From contig NZ_QWGR01000004.1 in assembly GCF_003576475.1 (NCBI RefSeq), positions 62,001-126,000 on the forward strand: DNA of 64,000 nucleotides. Reading direction: 5' to 3'. The DNA comes from Maribellus luteus (lineage in GTDB: Bacteria; Bacteroidota; Bacteroidia; Bacteroidales; Prolixibacteraceae). Positions 1 through 8,880 of the stretch are shown piece by piece. A program made the position numbers and the translations under genes. Every line of letters begins with the position of its first letter. The stretch's first letter is position 1. The notes beneath the pieces are model-generated. The model was not told where the DNA came from and searched no databases. It worked only from the letters and a program-made list of their open reading frames with translations.

Positions 1-12
1 GGGACACACAAC

Positions 13-42
13 AAAAAACCCGGTCTTAAAGCCGGGTTTTTT
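13..42 (-). terminator. Rho-independent terminator (likely bidirectional)
   Basis: A hairpin with stem ACCCGG/CCGGGT is flanked by A and T runs on both sides. It lies about 30 bp past the stop of the small minus-strand gene at 73-315, so it probably ends the 73-6131 transcript. The symmetric T tracts would also let it stop plus-strand transcription entering from the left. Confidence 0.8.
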
Positions 43-72
43 ATTTCAATCACTTGATAAAGAAATAATTAT

Positions 73-315
73 TTACTTTTTCTTTTTCTTCAAAAGGAAA
101 AATGCAACAGCGGCCACAACTACCACCACCACGATTACAATAATTACGGTTGAATTTGAACCCGATGACTGTTGAACCGGGCTTAACAGATCCTCTTCCA
201 TGTACGAACTGTCCTGCGCTCCCAAATTTTCAATGTAGGTTCCCTGTTCCTGGGCCATTAACAAAGTGGGTAAACTCATAATAAACAATCCGATCAAAGC
301 AATTACTCTTTTCAT
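73..315 (-). CDS. Small exported membrane protein, unknown function
   Basis: 80 residues. It has a signal peptide (about 1-21, ending LLMAQ), a short acidic/serine-rich middle (22-54), one very hydrophobic Val/Ile-rich transmembrane segment (about 55-74) and a KKKKK tail. The layout predicts a periplasmic stub held by a C-terminal helix with a basic cytoplasmic end. I recognise no family. It begins 11 bp after the stop of the upstream glycosyltransferase gene and is followed by a terminator, so it is probably the last gene of a five-gene operon. By position it could be a small partner of the glycosyltransferase or cytochrome proteins; that is inference only. Confidence 0.7.
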   Translation of the reverse strand: MKRVIALIGLFIMSLPTLLMAQEQGTYIENLGAQDSSYMEEDLLSPVQQSSGSNSTVIIVIVVVVVVAAVAFFLLKKKKK

Positions 316-326
316 TTCAACGTTTT

Positions 327-2279
327 TTAATTCTGATTTATACTTAATTTTTCTTTCACTTTTCTCAACAAAGGGCCGGCACTTGCATACCGCGGATTTA
401 CTTCTATCAACTGGTTCAAAACGGCCATACTCTCCGGGTAACTTCCCTGATCGTAAAGCTTTTGTGCCTCGATCAGATACAAGGGTTCATAAAACGGATG
501 TATAGCCCTTCCCTTTTGAAGCCACTTGTCCACCTCTGCAAACTTACCCTGAGCCAGTTTAAGGTTGGCCAAATTTACACAGATCCAAACATTATTCGGC
601 TCATCTTCAAATGCTTTTTGTAATATTTTCTCCCCTTCGTCCCAGTTCCCGCTTTTTAGGGCCTCTATCCCCCACAGATCGTCTTTTTCTCCGCGCTCCA
701 GCAAAACCACCAACGGATTTCCCATGTGATAAAATACTTTTTTGATTTTTGCCGGCTGCCAGGTATCATGTTTCAGCTGCCATGGATGAATGTAGTTTAC
801 TCCAAACAGGGCATAATCCCAGTCGCTTGAGCTACGTTCAAGGTAGCGGGTGTATTGAAACGAAACGTTGGGTATTTTTTCAAAATAATTCGGCAACTGA
901 CAATTCATAGCCACTATCACGTTTTCATCGCCTATCTCATCTAAAAGATAGTCGGTAGCCTCCTTCATCCCATGGAAATAGTAATCGTATTCAAAGTTGC
1001 TCCAGGCCTTTTTATTTCCACCGTTTACATGGTTAAAATACACATAGTCGACCGGGAAAGTCTTTGCCTGATGCACCATCGGCAACAACATCAATCCAAA
1101 AAACAAAAGCAAATAAGGAATCTTTCTTCCCCTGTTTTTTTGCGACCGTATCATCTTGTAAAAACCAAGCGAGGCCAATACGACCATTACCGGCACAACA
1201 AACAACATTTGACGTATTCCGCTGTAAAGATTCGAGCCTATAACAATGACGTAAACAACCGGGAAAACCAGCGTAAAAAACACGAACAACTCTAAAAAGA
1301 GTTGTTCGTCAAATAGCTTAGTAAACATATAGGTTAAAAAGGCGATAAAATATATCAAACCCAGTAAGACAAACTCGGGTGTTGCTATCCAAAACCAGTG
1401 TGGAAGATACTTCCACGGCAACTGTGTACTCCAGTTTACCGATCCTTCAAAAATCTGTTTGATGCTCACCTTGTAGTGTTCCATCATTGAAAGACTTTCA
1501 AGCGGATGGTGCCAGACATCCTGCAAGGCGAAGGGCCAGAATAACAGCCCGATAAAGTAACCGGTAACCGCTATTACTGTAATCTGGCCCGCAAGCCTTA
1601 CAAAACAAGATTTAGTTGAAATAAAATATTTAAGTAAAAAAGGCTTTACAAATAAGATAGCGAGTAATCCCAGGCCCAGATAGGCAAAGAGAATCAGCCC
1701 GCCAATGCGCACCGAACAGGTAAAGGCAATGCTTAATCCCAACAGAATGGCTGTTTTCCATTTGGGTTGCGGCAGTTCTTTTAGAAAACGAATGATAAAC
1801 AGTACCCCGGCCAGGTATCCGGTGGCAAACGGAATGTCTTTCAGATTGCCAAAGGCCTGTCCGAAAAGCCGTGGTGTTACCATCAGCGAAAGCACCACCA
1901 GCGCCGACACCCAGTACGAGCCACTCAATTCTTTTCCCAAAAGTCCAGCTGCCAGAAGTAGCAACCAAAAGAAAAATGCGCCGGTAAAATGCCGGGTAAG
2001 AAATTCATTATCAACCGAGAAAATACGATTAAATAACGCTGTAAAATTGTCAACCGATTGCCCGTAATACTTGAGATTGTCAACCGGCGTATCCAGACAC
2101 GACGCATCCTCACCGCCCGTATAGTACCAGTTTACTACTTTTTTAGCGTGAGGATAGTGTAGCATTTCATCCACATTCACAGCGGCTTTGGGAGCCAGCA
2201 ATGCCAGTATTGCCCCCGCCAAAATCAGGCTGAAGACAAACATATTACGTGCCGTGAATATGTCGGATGTTTTATGCAT
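327..2279 (-). CDS. GT-C type membrane glycosyltransferase with C-terminal TPRs
   Basis: 650 residues. The first ~400 residues hold roughly a dozen transmembrane helices. After the first helix comes a periplasmic loop with NVDE (about residue 35-38), the acidic motif expected in GT39/ArnT-like enzymes that use polyprenyl-phosphate sugars. The C-terminal ~120 residues (from about 530) look like TPR repeats (A-K-G-W/EK-A-F patterns). Its start overlaps the end of the upstream GT2 gene by 8 bp, indicating translational coupling. A likely division of labour is that the GT2 charges a polyprenyl phosphate and this protein transfers the sugar on the periplasmic side. Acceptor and sugar are unknown. 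Confidence 0.75.
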   Translation of the reverse strand: MHKTSDIFTARNMFVFSLILAGAILALLAPKAAVNVDEMLHYPHAKKVVNWYYTGGEDASCLDTPVDNLKYYGQSVDNFTALFNRIFSVDNEFLTRHFTGAFFFWLLLLAAGLLGKELSGSYWVSALVVLSLMVTPRLFGQAFGNLKDIPFATGYLAGVLFIIRFLKELPQPKWKTAILLGLSIAFTCSVRIGGLILFAYLGLGLLAILFVKPFLLKYFISTKSCFVRLAGQITVIAVTGYFIGLLFWPFALQDVWHHPLESLSMMEHYKVSIKQIFEGSVNWSTQLPWKYLPHWFWIATPEFVLLGLIYFIAFLTYMFTKLFDEQLFLELFVFFTLVFPVVYVIVIGSNLYSGIRQMLFVVPVMVVLASLGFYKMIRSQKNRGRKIPYLLLFFGLMLLPMVHQAKTFPVDYVYFNHVNGGNKKAWSNFEYDYYFHGMKEATDYLLDEIGDENVIVAMNCQLPNYFEKIPNVSFQYTRYLERSSSDWDYALFGVNYIHPWQLKHDTWQPAKIKKVFYHMGNPLVVLLERGEKDDLWGIEALKSGNWDEGEKILQKAFEDEPNNVWICVNLANLKLAQGKFAEVDKWLQKGRAIHPFYEPLYLIEAQKLYDQGSYPESMAVLNQLIEVNPRYASAGPLLRKVKEKLSINQN

Positions 2280-3252
2280 CAGATCTTTTTGTTGGATTTA
2301 TTTTAATATTGACTTCATGGTCGTTTGCAGTATCATCAAAAACCTGTTTCACCAGGTACACAGGCCGCTTTTGAACTTCTTTGTAGATGCGGAAAATGTA
2401 TTCGCCAATCAGCCCCAGGAAAGTAAGCTGCACCGATCCAAAAAAGCTAATGGCCAAAAAGGTGGAAGACCAGCCAAAAGGAGCAAGCCCGGTGAATTTC
2501 GAAACAAGCGTATAAACAATGGCCAGCAGGAAAACGACCACTCCCAGCAAACCCAGGTAAAGGCAGGCTTTTATCGGCCACTTCGAGAAGGAATAAATAG
2601 CATCGGCAGCCAGCGAGAATAATTTTCTGCTGGTCATCTTTGCTTCTCCCTCAGCACGGTCGGCACGGTCGTACATTACAAACTCGTGCTGAAACCCGAT
2701 GAAATTCCGGATACCCGGAAAATACCGGTTTCGCTCCGAAAAAGCCAAAACAGACTGAACGGCTTTGCGGCTTAACAAACAGAAATTTCCGCTTTGCTCT
2801 ACCTGGTTCCCTTCCGAAATGTTGCTGAATATTTTATGAAAAACTCTGATAAAGAAACGCTTGCTGAAGTTTTCCATTCGCTTGCTGCGAACGGCAGAAA
2901 CAACATCGCAATTGGTTTCTTTCATTTTCTGAAGAAGCTGCGGAATCACTTCCGGAGGATCCTGTAAATCGCCATCCATAATCACTACCCTTTCTCCTTT
3001 GGAAAACTCCAGTCCTGCGGTTATAGCAGCCTGTAGACCAAAGTTTCTGGACAACGAAATCACTTTCACCTCCGGAGCTTCCTTTCTGAACATCAATAAT
3101 TTGCTCAGCGTATCGTCTGTACTTCCGTCGTCAACACACACCACCTCGAACGGCTCTTTTTCAGCCTTTACATTTTTGATCACCTTCTGCAAAAGTCGGT
3201 CGACCAAAATGCTTTCGTTGTAAAGCGGTATCACTACGGAAATCATTTTCAT
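2272..3252 (-). CDS. GT2 family glycosyltransferase, polyprenyl-phosphate sugar synthase type
   Basis: 326 residues, normal length for GtrB/ArnC/DPM1-like enzymes. The N-terminal GT-A domain has VCVDDGSTDDT (about 38-48) and the metal/nucleotide-sugar motif MDGDLQDPPEV (about 93-103). Two C-terminal transmembrane segments (about 230-255 and 265-290) anchor it in the inner membrane. These enzymes move a sugar from a nucleotide donor to undecaprenyl phosphate. It lies 5 bp after the Gfo/Idh gene and overlaps the GT-C gene, so the three are surely cotranscribed. The sugar cannot be read from the sequence. Confidence 0.85.
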   Translation of the reverse strand: MKMISVVIPLYNESILVDRLLQKVIKNVKAEKEPFEVVCVDDGSTDDTLSKLLMFRKEAPEVKVISLSRNFGLQAAITAGLEFSKGERVVIMDGDLQDPPEVIPQLLQKMKETNCDVVSAVRSKRMENFSKRFFIRVFHKIFSNISEGNQVEQSGNFCLLSRKAVQSVLAFSERNRYFPGIRNFIGFQHEFVMYDRADRAEGEAKMTSRKLFSLAADAIYSFSKWPIKACLYLGLLGVVVFLLAIVYTLVSKFTGLAPFGWSSTFLAISFFGSVQLTFLGLIGEYIFRIYKEVQKRPVYLVKQVFDDTANDHEVNIKINPTKRSDA

Positions 3253-3257
3253 TCTTT

Positions 3258-4598
3258 CTAAGCTTTATGTGCCGTTCCGGGCACCGGCACCGGAAATTCC
3301 ATATCCACTGCTCCCATTTCATATTTTTCAGGCCCCAGTTTCATGTTCGAGGTCATCATCTCTTCCCACGTTACTTTCTGCCCCGTATAAGCGGCTGTTC
3401 TTCCCATAATGGCCGTTAACGTAGAAACAGCTGTCCGTTCTGCTTCCACCACCGGCTTGTTGGTTCTGATAGCTGTAACCAGGTGAATATGCTCCTGTAC
3501 ATAGGGTGAAACTTTTACCACTCCGGTTGAGCGGCCATCTTTATCTTTCGGATATTCGTAGGTCCACTTAACCGACCCGTCAGGATTGTAAATCGTATTT
3601 TTACAATTGGTGTAGCCTTCCGTTCCCATAATCAGCTCGCCCAATTGGTTGGCACATCCATCAATCTGACGCGAAAAACTATGAGAGAAAACACCGTTTC
3701 CAAAATCAAAATCAATGGAAAAGTAATCGTACTGGTCGCCGGTCAACCGGTGAGCGCGGCCCCCAAAACCGACCGCCTCTTCCGGATGTTTTCCCATAAA
3801 CCAATTTATGATATCGATATTATGTACATGTGTATCCAGGATATGATCGCCACACAGCCAGCAGAAATTATTCCAGTTGCGCAGCATGTATTCCATGTCG
3901 CTCCAGCCCTCTTCGCGGGTCCGGAACCAAACGTGCGACTGCATCCAGAAAGCTTTGGCAGCAACCAGATCGCCGATTGCACCACCTGCTACCTGTTTGT
4001 AGGTTTCCAGGTAATCGCGCTGATGGCGCCGCTGCGTTCCGGTGATTACAGTTAATCCCATGTTCTCCGCCTTTTTAGCCGTAGCAATAATCTGGCGGGC
4101 TCCCACCGGGTCAACACAAACCGGTTTTTCCAGAAACACATTCTTTTTGGCCTGAATGGCCGCATCGAAATGTGCCGGTCTGAAATGCGGAGGCGTTGCC
4201 AGGATCACCACGTCCAAATCCAAAGCCATCAATTCCTTGTAAGCATCAAAGCCCCAAAAACAATTTTGCTCCGGCACTTCCACCCGTTGTTTCATCAGCT
4301 TATTCCGGCAATCCCACACTTTGTCTTCAAAAACATCGGCCAGGGCTACCAAATGTAAATCATGCCCGGCTGCCAAAAAGTTAAGTGCCGCACCGGTTCC
4401 CCGGTTTCCGCACCCCACCAAACCCGCCTTTAAAGGCTTTCCGTCGGGTGCCAGGTCGAGCAATGGAGGAAATTCATAATCAACCGTTTGGTTTTTGGCA
4501 GAACAAGAGCTCAATGCACTCATTCCGATCACACCGGCTGCTCCAATTATGGCCGATTTTCCGAGAAAATTTCTACGTGATAGTTGATTCTTATCCAT
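3258..4598 (-). CDS. Tat-exported Gfo/Idh/MocA family oxidoreductase
   Basis: 446 residues. The N-terminus carries a twin-arginine signal (SRRNFLGK, residues 7-14) followed by a hydrophobic stretch and a lipobox-like SSCSAK, so the folded, cofactor-loaded enzyme should be exported and perhaps lipidated. The Rossmann part has GCGNRGTG (about 62-69) and the sugar-oxidoreductase signature LEKPVCVDP (about 156). The C-terminal half is the Bacteroidota-type Gfo/Idh domain. Family members oxidise or reduce sugars and glycosides with tightly bound NAD(P). It starts 12 bp after the cytochrome-FGE gene and sits next to glycosyltransferases, suggesting work on a periplasmic sugar. Substrate unknown. 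Confidence 0.88.
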   Translation of the reverse strand: MDKNQLSRRNFLGKSAIIGAAGVIGMSALSSCSAKNQTVDYEFPPLLDLAPDGKPLKAGLVGCGNRGTGAALNFLAAGHDLHLVALADVFEDKVWDCRNKLMKQRVEVPEQNCFWGFDAYKELMALDLDVVILATPPHFRPAHFDAAIQAKKNVFLEKPVCVDPVGARQIIATAKKAENMGLTVITGTQRRHQRDYLETYKQVAGGAIGDLVAAKAFWMQSHVWFRTREEGWSDMEYMLRNWNNFCWLCGDHILDTHVHNIDIINWFMGKHPEEAVGFGGRAHRLTGDQYDYFSIDFDFGNGVFSHSFSRQIDGCANQLGELIMGTEGYTNCKNTIYNPDGSVKWTYEYPKDKDGRSTGVVKVSPYVQEHIHLVTAIRTNKPVVEAERTAVSTLTAIMGRTAAYTGQKVTWEEMMTSNMKLGPEKYEMGAVDMEFPVPVPGTAHKA

Positions 4599-4610
4599 GG
4601 TTGATTGTTT

Positions 4611-6131
4611 TTATTTTTCTGTATTTTTTAATTCATCAGGATGGTACTCGCAAAGCACCCTAAAACCTACACTCTTAACATCGGAGTACCACCAGATGCT
4701 TTTGGGTATTTGCGGGTCGGTTACCAGCCAGTCAGTAGTTCTGGTAAAATCGCGACGTGCCAGCCTTAAATCCTTAGGTGTATTTTTGAACGAGCCTCCG
4801 CGAACCACATGCTCGTTACCGCTCCTTGGTCCGCGCGGGTTATGAACGACTCCCTTGGGGTACTTTCCGTAAACCGAAGGATCGTAATAATCCAGACAGA
4901 ATTCGGCTACGTTCCCTAACATATTTTTTAACCCAAATGGATTGGCCTCCACAACATCAGGCTGTTGTGTTTTCCCGGGGCTGTTGCCGTTCCAAACCAC
5001 GTACTGGCTGAATAATTCGGTGTTGGCCCCCAGCAGCTTTTTCAAGAAACCTTCGGCCTCATAATCTTTCGGAGAACCCTCAAAGAAATAAGCAGTCTGG
5101 CTTCTGCCGCGTGCAGCATATTCCCATTCGGCCTCTGTTGGCAGACGGTATTTCCTGCCGGTTACCTGGCTCAACCAGCGACAGTATGTTTCTGCGGCAT
5201 GGTGGCTCATGGTAATTGCCGGACGGCTTCCTTTTCCCCAGCCCTGATCGGGTGCACCCCAGGGTGGTGTTGCGCCTGAAACTCCATCGGTTTCTTCATC
5301 AACTTCAACCGTCTCTTTTCTTCCCTGCGAACTCGTAGCCGAGAAAAACGCCAGGTACTCATCCCACGAAACTTCAATCTCTGCCATCCAGAAACTATCA
5401 ACGGCCACCTCACGCACGGGTCCTTCATCTTTCCTGCGGTAAGGCTCGTCTTGCGGACTACCCATTTTAAATTGGCCCCCTGGAACTGCCATCATCTTAA
5501 ACGACACATCTGTTCCCGGAATCTTCTCTTCAAAAGTTGCGAAATCTGTTACAACCGTAAGTTCTTTAAAAACTTCTTTCGGAGTTTCGTTGTCCTCATC
5601 AGCAAAGCCGGCATTTTCACCCCGGTAATGCCCCATCTCGTGATGACACTGTAAACAAGAATTTTTTTCAGGTTCGCGAATGTATTTTAAGTGTTGCTGT
5701 CCGCCCTGTGCACTCAATGTACTTGGGAAAAGATTTGTATGACATTTTACACACCCGTCTTCGTAAACGAACCGTTTAGCCGCCTCGTTTGATCGCTTGG
5801 CTTCCCAGTCAATCTCATCGGCATCTTTTGTAAGATATACATACAAATCGTGAAATCCGTGATAGGCTTTTCGGGTAAGGTAATAGGCTGTTTGATCTTC
5901 TGGAGGCAAATGACAATCGACACATCTTACCGATACACCGCTTGAGGTATTGTTATGAACCGATAACCGCCAGCTTGCCTCTGCGTGTGTGTGAACATGA
6001 CAACTGTTACAAAACTCATCGGTAGAAGTATATTCTACGGTTTTGTTAAAAAGCAATATAAAAAGGATAACGCTTAGTCCTCCCGCTATAAAAATAAGGT
6101 AATGCCTTCGTTTGATTGTTTTATCTGTCAT
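4611..6131 (-). CDS. NapC/NrfH-like tetraheme cytochrome fused to FGE-sulfatase (SUMF1-like) domain
   Basis: 506 residues. One N-terminal transmembrane helix (about 11-29) is followed by four CxxCH haem c motifs: CNSCH (41-45), CVDCH (70-74), CVKCH (127-131) and CLQCH (159-163), as in NapC/NirT/NrfH quinol dehydrogenases. From about residue 205 it becomes a formylglycine-generating-enzyme fold (GGQFKMGSP, YRLPTEAEWEYAARG, VVRGGSF). The copper-binding cysteine pair that true FGEs carry just after RGGS is missing: the segment reads SFKNTPKDLRLARR. It therefore should not convert sulfatase cysteines; a binding or different iron-enzyme role is more likely. It is first in the minus-strand run and divergent from a LamG regulator. 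No terminal reductase is encoded nearby. Confidence 0.82.
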   Translation of the reverse strand: MTDKTIKRRHYLIFIAGGLSVILFILLFNKTVEYTSTDEFCNSCHVHTHAEASWRLSVHNNTSSGVSVRCVDCHLPPEDQTAYYLTRKAYHGFHDLYVYLTKDADEIDWEAKRSNEAAKRFVYEDGCVKCHTNLFPSTLSAQGGQQHLKYIREPEKNSCLQCHHEMGHYRGENAGFADEDNETPKEVFKELTVVTDFATFEEKIPGTDVSFKMMAVPGGQFKMGSPQDEPYRRKDEGPVREVAVDSFWMAEIEVSWDEYLAFFSATSSQGRKETVEVDEETDGVSGATPPWGAPDQGWGKGSRPAITMSHHAAETYCRWLSQVTGRKYRLPTEAEWEYAARGRSQTAYFFEGSPKDYEAEGFLKKLLGANTELFSQYVVWNGNSPGKTQQPDVVEANPFGLKNMLGNVAEFCLDYYDPSVYGKYPKGVVHNPRGPRSGNEHVVRGGSFKNTPKDLRLARRDFTRTTDWLVTDPQIPKSIWWYSDVKSVGFRVLCEYHPDELKNTEK

Positions 6132-6313
6132 CCCAAATTAAAATTGAAGCACCAATATACACGCACACGATTAGCACGACCTTAACCAAAACACCATCGA
6201 CAACTTAAATAGGTCTTAATTTTCTATTAATATGAAACGCAAATTATTGATTAAAAATTTATTACAAAAACTTAACTTTTATTGTCAAATATTTCAGTTA
6301 TGCTCATTTTTGA

Positions 6314-6321
6314 TATATTTG
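6314..6321 (+). promoter_or_regulatory. Possible Bacteroidota -7 element (TATATTTG)
   Basis: TATATTTG matches the TAnnTTTG consensus and lies about 43 bp before the ATG of the LamG regulator. No good TTTG -33 element is at the right spacing, so this is suggestive only. No convincing -7 was found for the opposite-strand operon in the 232 bp between the two genes. Confidence 0.4.
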
Positions 6322-6363
6322 AGGGAAAAATAATAGCAAATTAAGGAATAAGCGACTGTTAAG

Positions 6364-8880
6364 ATGAACAAGACCAGCTGTTATATCGGAATCATTTTTA
6401 CCTGGATGAGTCTGTTTCTGACCATTTCATCCAGCGCTACTGATTTTGCCGACAACACTTTCCTTATTGCCAACATCAGCGAAAATGATCTTTCCAATAA
6501 CCGCTTGTGGAGCTTTGTGGAGGCGAACGATTGGGTAGGTATTGAGCTTGAAATAGACAGCACCGGAAGTTATGCCTACCTGCAAAACAGCACCATCGAA
6601 ATGACAGCTGTTTTGGACAGAATAAGAGGTATAATAGATAAAGAAGAATCCAAAATAGTTCCGATCTTCATTCATTTCGACGGGAACATTCATTTTCTGG
6701 ACTCAGTAATTAACGCCTCTTCGATCTCTGATCGTATTTTCTATTTGCCGCAGGGAGAAACATGGCCCTCCATCAATTACCTGGTACAAGCGAACCGCCG
6801 TATTATATTTTTTGTGGAAGGCAACACCACCAACGAAAGCAGAATCCTTCACCCGGTAAAAAATTATGCACTGGAGATATCGGCCAGTCAGATTACACCC
6901 AACTCCGTAATTCTGAGTTCCGAGTCAAACATCAACAAAGAGCTTTTTAAGATCAATGATTTCCAGAACCTTCCGACGGGTGTTGTACCCAACAGGCTGG
7001 GAAAAAACCAGGTGCCCGATTATGTGAACTTTCTGCTTGACAGCTGGACCAAGTACGGCAAGAAACCCAATTTCATCAGTGTTGGCAATGCGATCATTAG
7101 TTTTGATTTTTTGGTATCACAGCTAAACTCATTCAACGATGTAAAAGGGCAGGTTCGTACGGTTGGAAAAAACCTCGAACGCGTTTACTGGAAAAACCCC
7201 GAAGTTCTGATTTCAGGCGGTAAATTCAGTTTTCCGATACGCGGAGGAGAAGAAGTAATTCTTTCACCTTTTGCTCCCGGTTACAGCATGACGCCCGCTC
7301 AACTAATTGTTACCGCCGAAATGGCGCTGCCCGAGGAATATTCGGTATTGGCCTCGCCGCTTGGACTTAACCAGGGATTAACCGCCAATTTCAACTTCGA
7401 CGGAAACCTGACGGACAATGTCAATCCGGAGAAAAAATATACGGGAACCAATTATTCTTTTAGCCAGGATATTGACAGAGGAACTGTTCTGAAACTTCCT
7501 GAAAATGCACGAGTTTTTATCGGAAATCCGGAATTGTACAGGCTCCCCAACAGCAGTTTTACGGTTAGTTGCTTTGTTAAATTCACAGATATCCTGGAAT
7601 TTGGAGACAACGCTATTTTAGGCAACAACGAGCAGGGCTATCGTCGCGGTATGCACTTGGTTTTGCGCTCTGGCCATCCGTATTTCGGCTTGTGGTCGAA
7701 CGATTACATGTCTGACGAAGTATTGAAAAGCAATGTTTGGTACCACCTAACCTGGCGTTATATTATTGAAACCGGGCAACAAGCTATTTTTCTGAACGGA
7801 AAAAACGTTGGCGGCTCCGATGGCCATCCACCGTATTCGGGCACAAGCGACCTGCACATAGGTAGTGCACTTTCGGATGGTGCAAGCATGCGGGGATACA
7901 TCGATAACCTGAACATCTGGAACCGTCCGCTTGGAAACGAGGAAATCAGCCGGCTGGCGTTGGATGAAGAAATCCTCGCATTACCGGAGAAGGATAAGAA
8001 ACAACGAAATTTTATTCAACCACTTTATATAGGTTTTTCCTTACTGATCCTCTTGGTATTTGTCCTTCTTTTCTGGGTAATGATCATCCGGAGAAAGACA
8101 AAGAACCACTACCAAAGATTTGAAGTACAAAAACCCAGCTCCGAAAATCACATACGTCTTTTTGGTGATTTTCAGGTAATGAACAACAAAGGAGAGGACA
8201 TTTGCTCCTTGTTCACCCCAAAGGTAAAAGAGCTCTTTATTTACGTCCTGATAGGCTCAGTGCGCAACAAAATGGGGGTTCCGATTTCGGATGTTGATTC
8301 TTGCTTGTGGGCAGGAATACAGGACCGAAAGATTGCCAATAACCGGGCAGTAACGCTTAATAAGCTCCGTAAAATACTTGTTCAGTTAAATACGGTTGAA
8401 ATCAACTCGAACAATGGCTTTTTACAATTAAAAGTTTCCGGCAACCTGTCGTGCGACTACCTGGAAGCCTTTAAGTTGTGTACAATTCCTGAAGGAATGA
8501 CCCGAAAACAGCTCGATACTTTTTACTTGCTGGTGAAAGATGGCAGCCTTTTAAAAGGAATTGACTGGCCCTGGCTCGACGATATTCGCGGATTTATCGG
8601 AAACCAGGTGATGGACCACCTGTTGAAACTGGGAACCTATTTGCAAAAAGAAAACCGGATCAACGAGGTGGAAAAAGTAGCCCAACGGATGCTCGATTAC
8701 GACGAGCTAAGCGAAGAAGCCGTTTCGCTGCAAATTTGGGCGCACCAGCAGGCCAACAATCTGTACCTCGCCAAGTTTCAATTTGAGTCGTTTTGTACCC
8801 GTTACAAAAAAAGCATGGGGGAAAACTATGGCATGAACTTCAACGAGTTCATTGAAGAACATGCCATGAAAAAGAATTAA
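6364..8880 (+). CDS. Membrane-anchored LamG/SARP-like transcriptional regulator
   Basis: 838 residues. Order: signal peptide (about 1-26); an extracytoplasmic domain (27-330) with faint resemblance to PI-PLC X domains (weak); a LamG/concanavalin-like domain (about 335-534); one transmembrane helix (about 553-575) followed by RRKTK; then a cytoplasmic winged helix (about 596-690, HIRLFGDFQV start, typical of SARP/AfsR-type DNA-binding domains) and an alpha-helical BTAD-like C-terminus (about 695-838). This predicts a one-component sensor that detects a glycan or peptide in the periplasm and acts on DNA while membrane-bound. It is divergent from the cytochrome/glycosyltransferase operon, its likely target (inference). 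Its stop overlaps the tryptophanase stop by 4 bp. Confidence 0.8.
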   Translation: MNKTSCYIGIIFTWMSLFLTISSSATDFADNTFLIANISENDLSNNRLWSFVEANDWVGIELEIDSTGSYAYLQNSTIEMTAVLDRIRGIIDKEESKIVPIFIHFDGNIHFLDSVINASSISDRIFYLPQGETWPSINYLVQANRRIIFFVEGNTTNESRILHPVKNYALEISASQITPNSVILSSESNINKELFKINDFQNLPTGVVPNRLGKNQVPDYVNFLLDSWTKYGKKPNFISVGNAIISFDFLVSQLNSFNDVKGQVRTVGKNLERVYWKNPEVLISGGKFSFPIRGGEEVILSPFAPGYSMTPAQLIVTAEMALPEEYSVLASPLGLNQGLTANFNFDGNLTDNVNPEKKYTGTNYSFSQDIDRGTVLKLPENARVFIGNPELYRLPNSSFTVSCFVKFTDILEFGDNAILGNNEQGYRRGMHLVLRSGHPYFGLWSNDYMSDEVLKSNVWYHLTWRYIIETGQQAIFLNGKNVGGSDGHPPYSGTSDLHIGSALSDGASMRGYIDNLNIWNRPLGNEEISRLALDEEILALPEKDKKQRNFIQPLYIGFSLLILLVFVLLFWVMIIRRKTKNHYQRFEVQKPSSENHIRLFGDFQVMNNKGEDICSLFTPKVKELFIYVLIGSVRNKMGVPISDVDSCLWAGIQDRKIANNRAVTLNKLRKILVQLNTVEINSNNGFLQLKVSGNLSCDYLEAFKLCTIPEGMTRKQLDTFYLLVKDGSLLKGIDWPWLDDIRGFIGNQVMDHLLKLGTYLQKENRINEVEKVAQRMLDYDELSEEAVSLQIWAHQQANNLYLAKFQFESFCTRYKKSMGENYGMNFNEFIEEHAMKKN

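Noticed and set aside
4611-6131. Functional sulfatase-activating enzyme
   Set aside because: The catalytic copper-binding cysteines of FGE are missing and no sulfatase gene is in the window.
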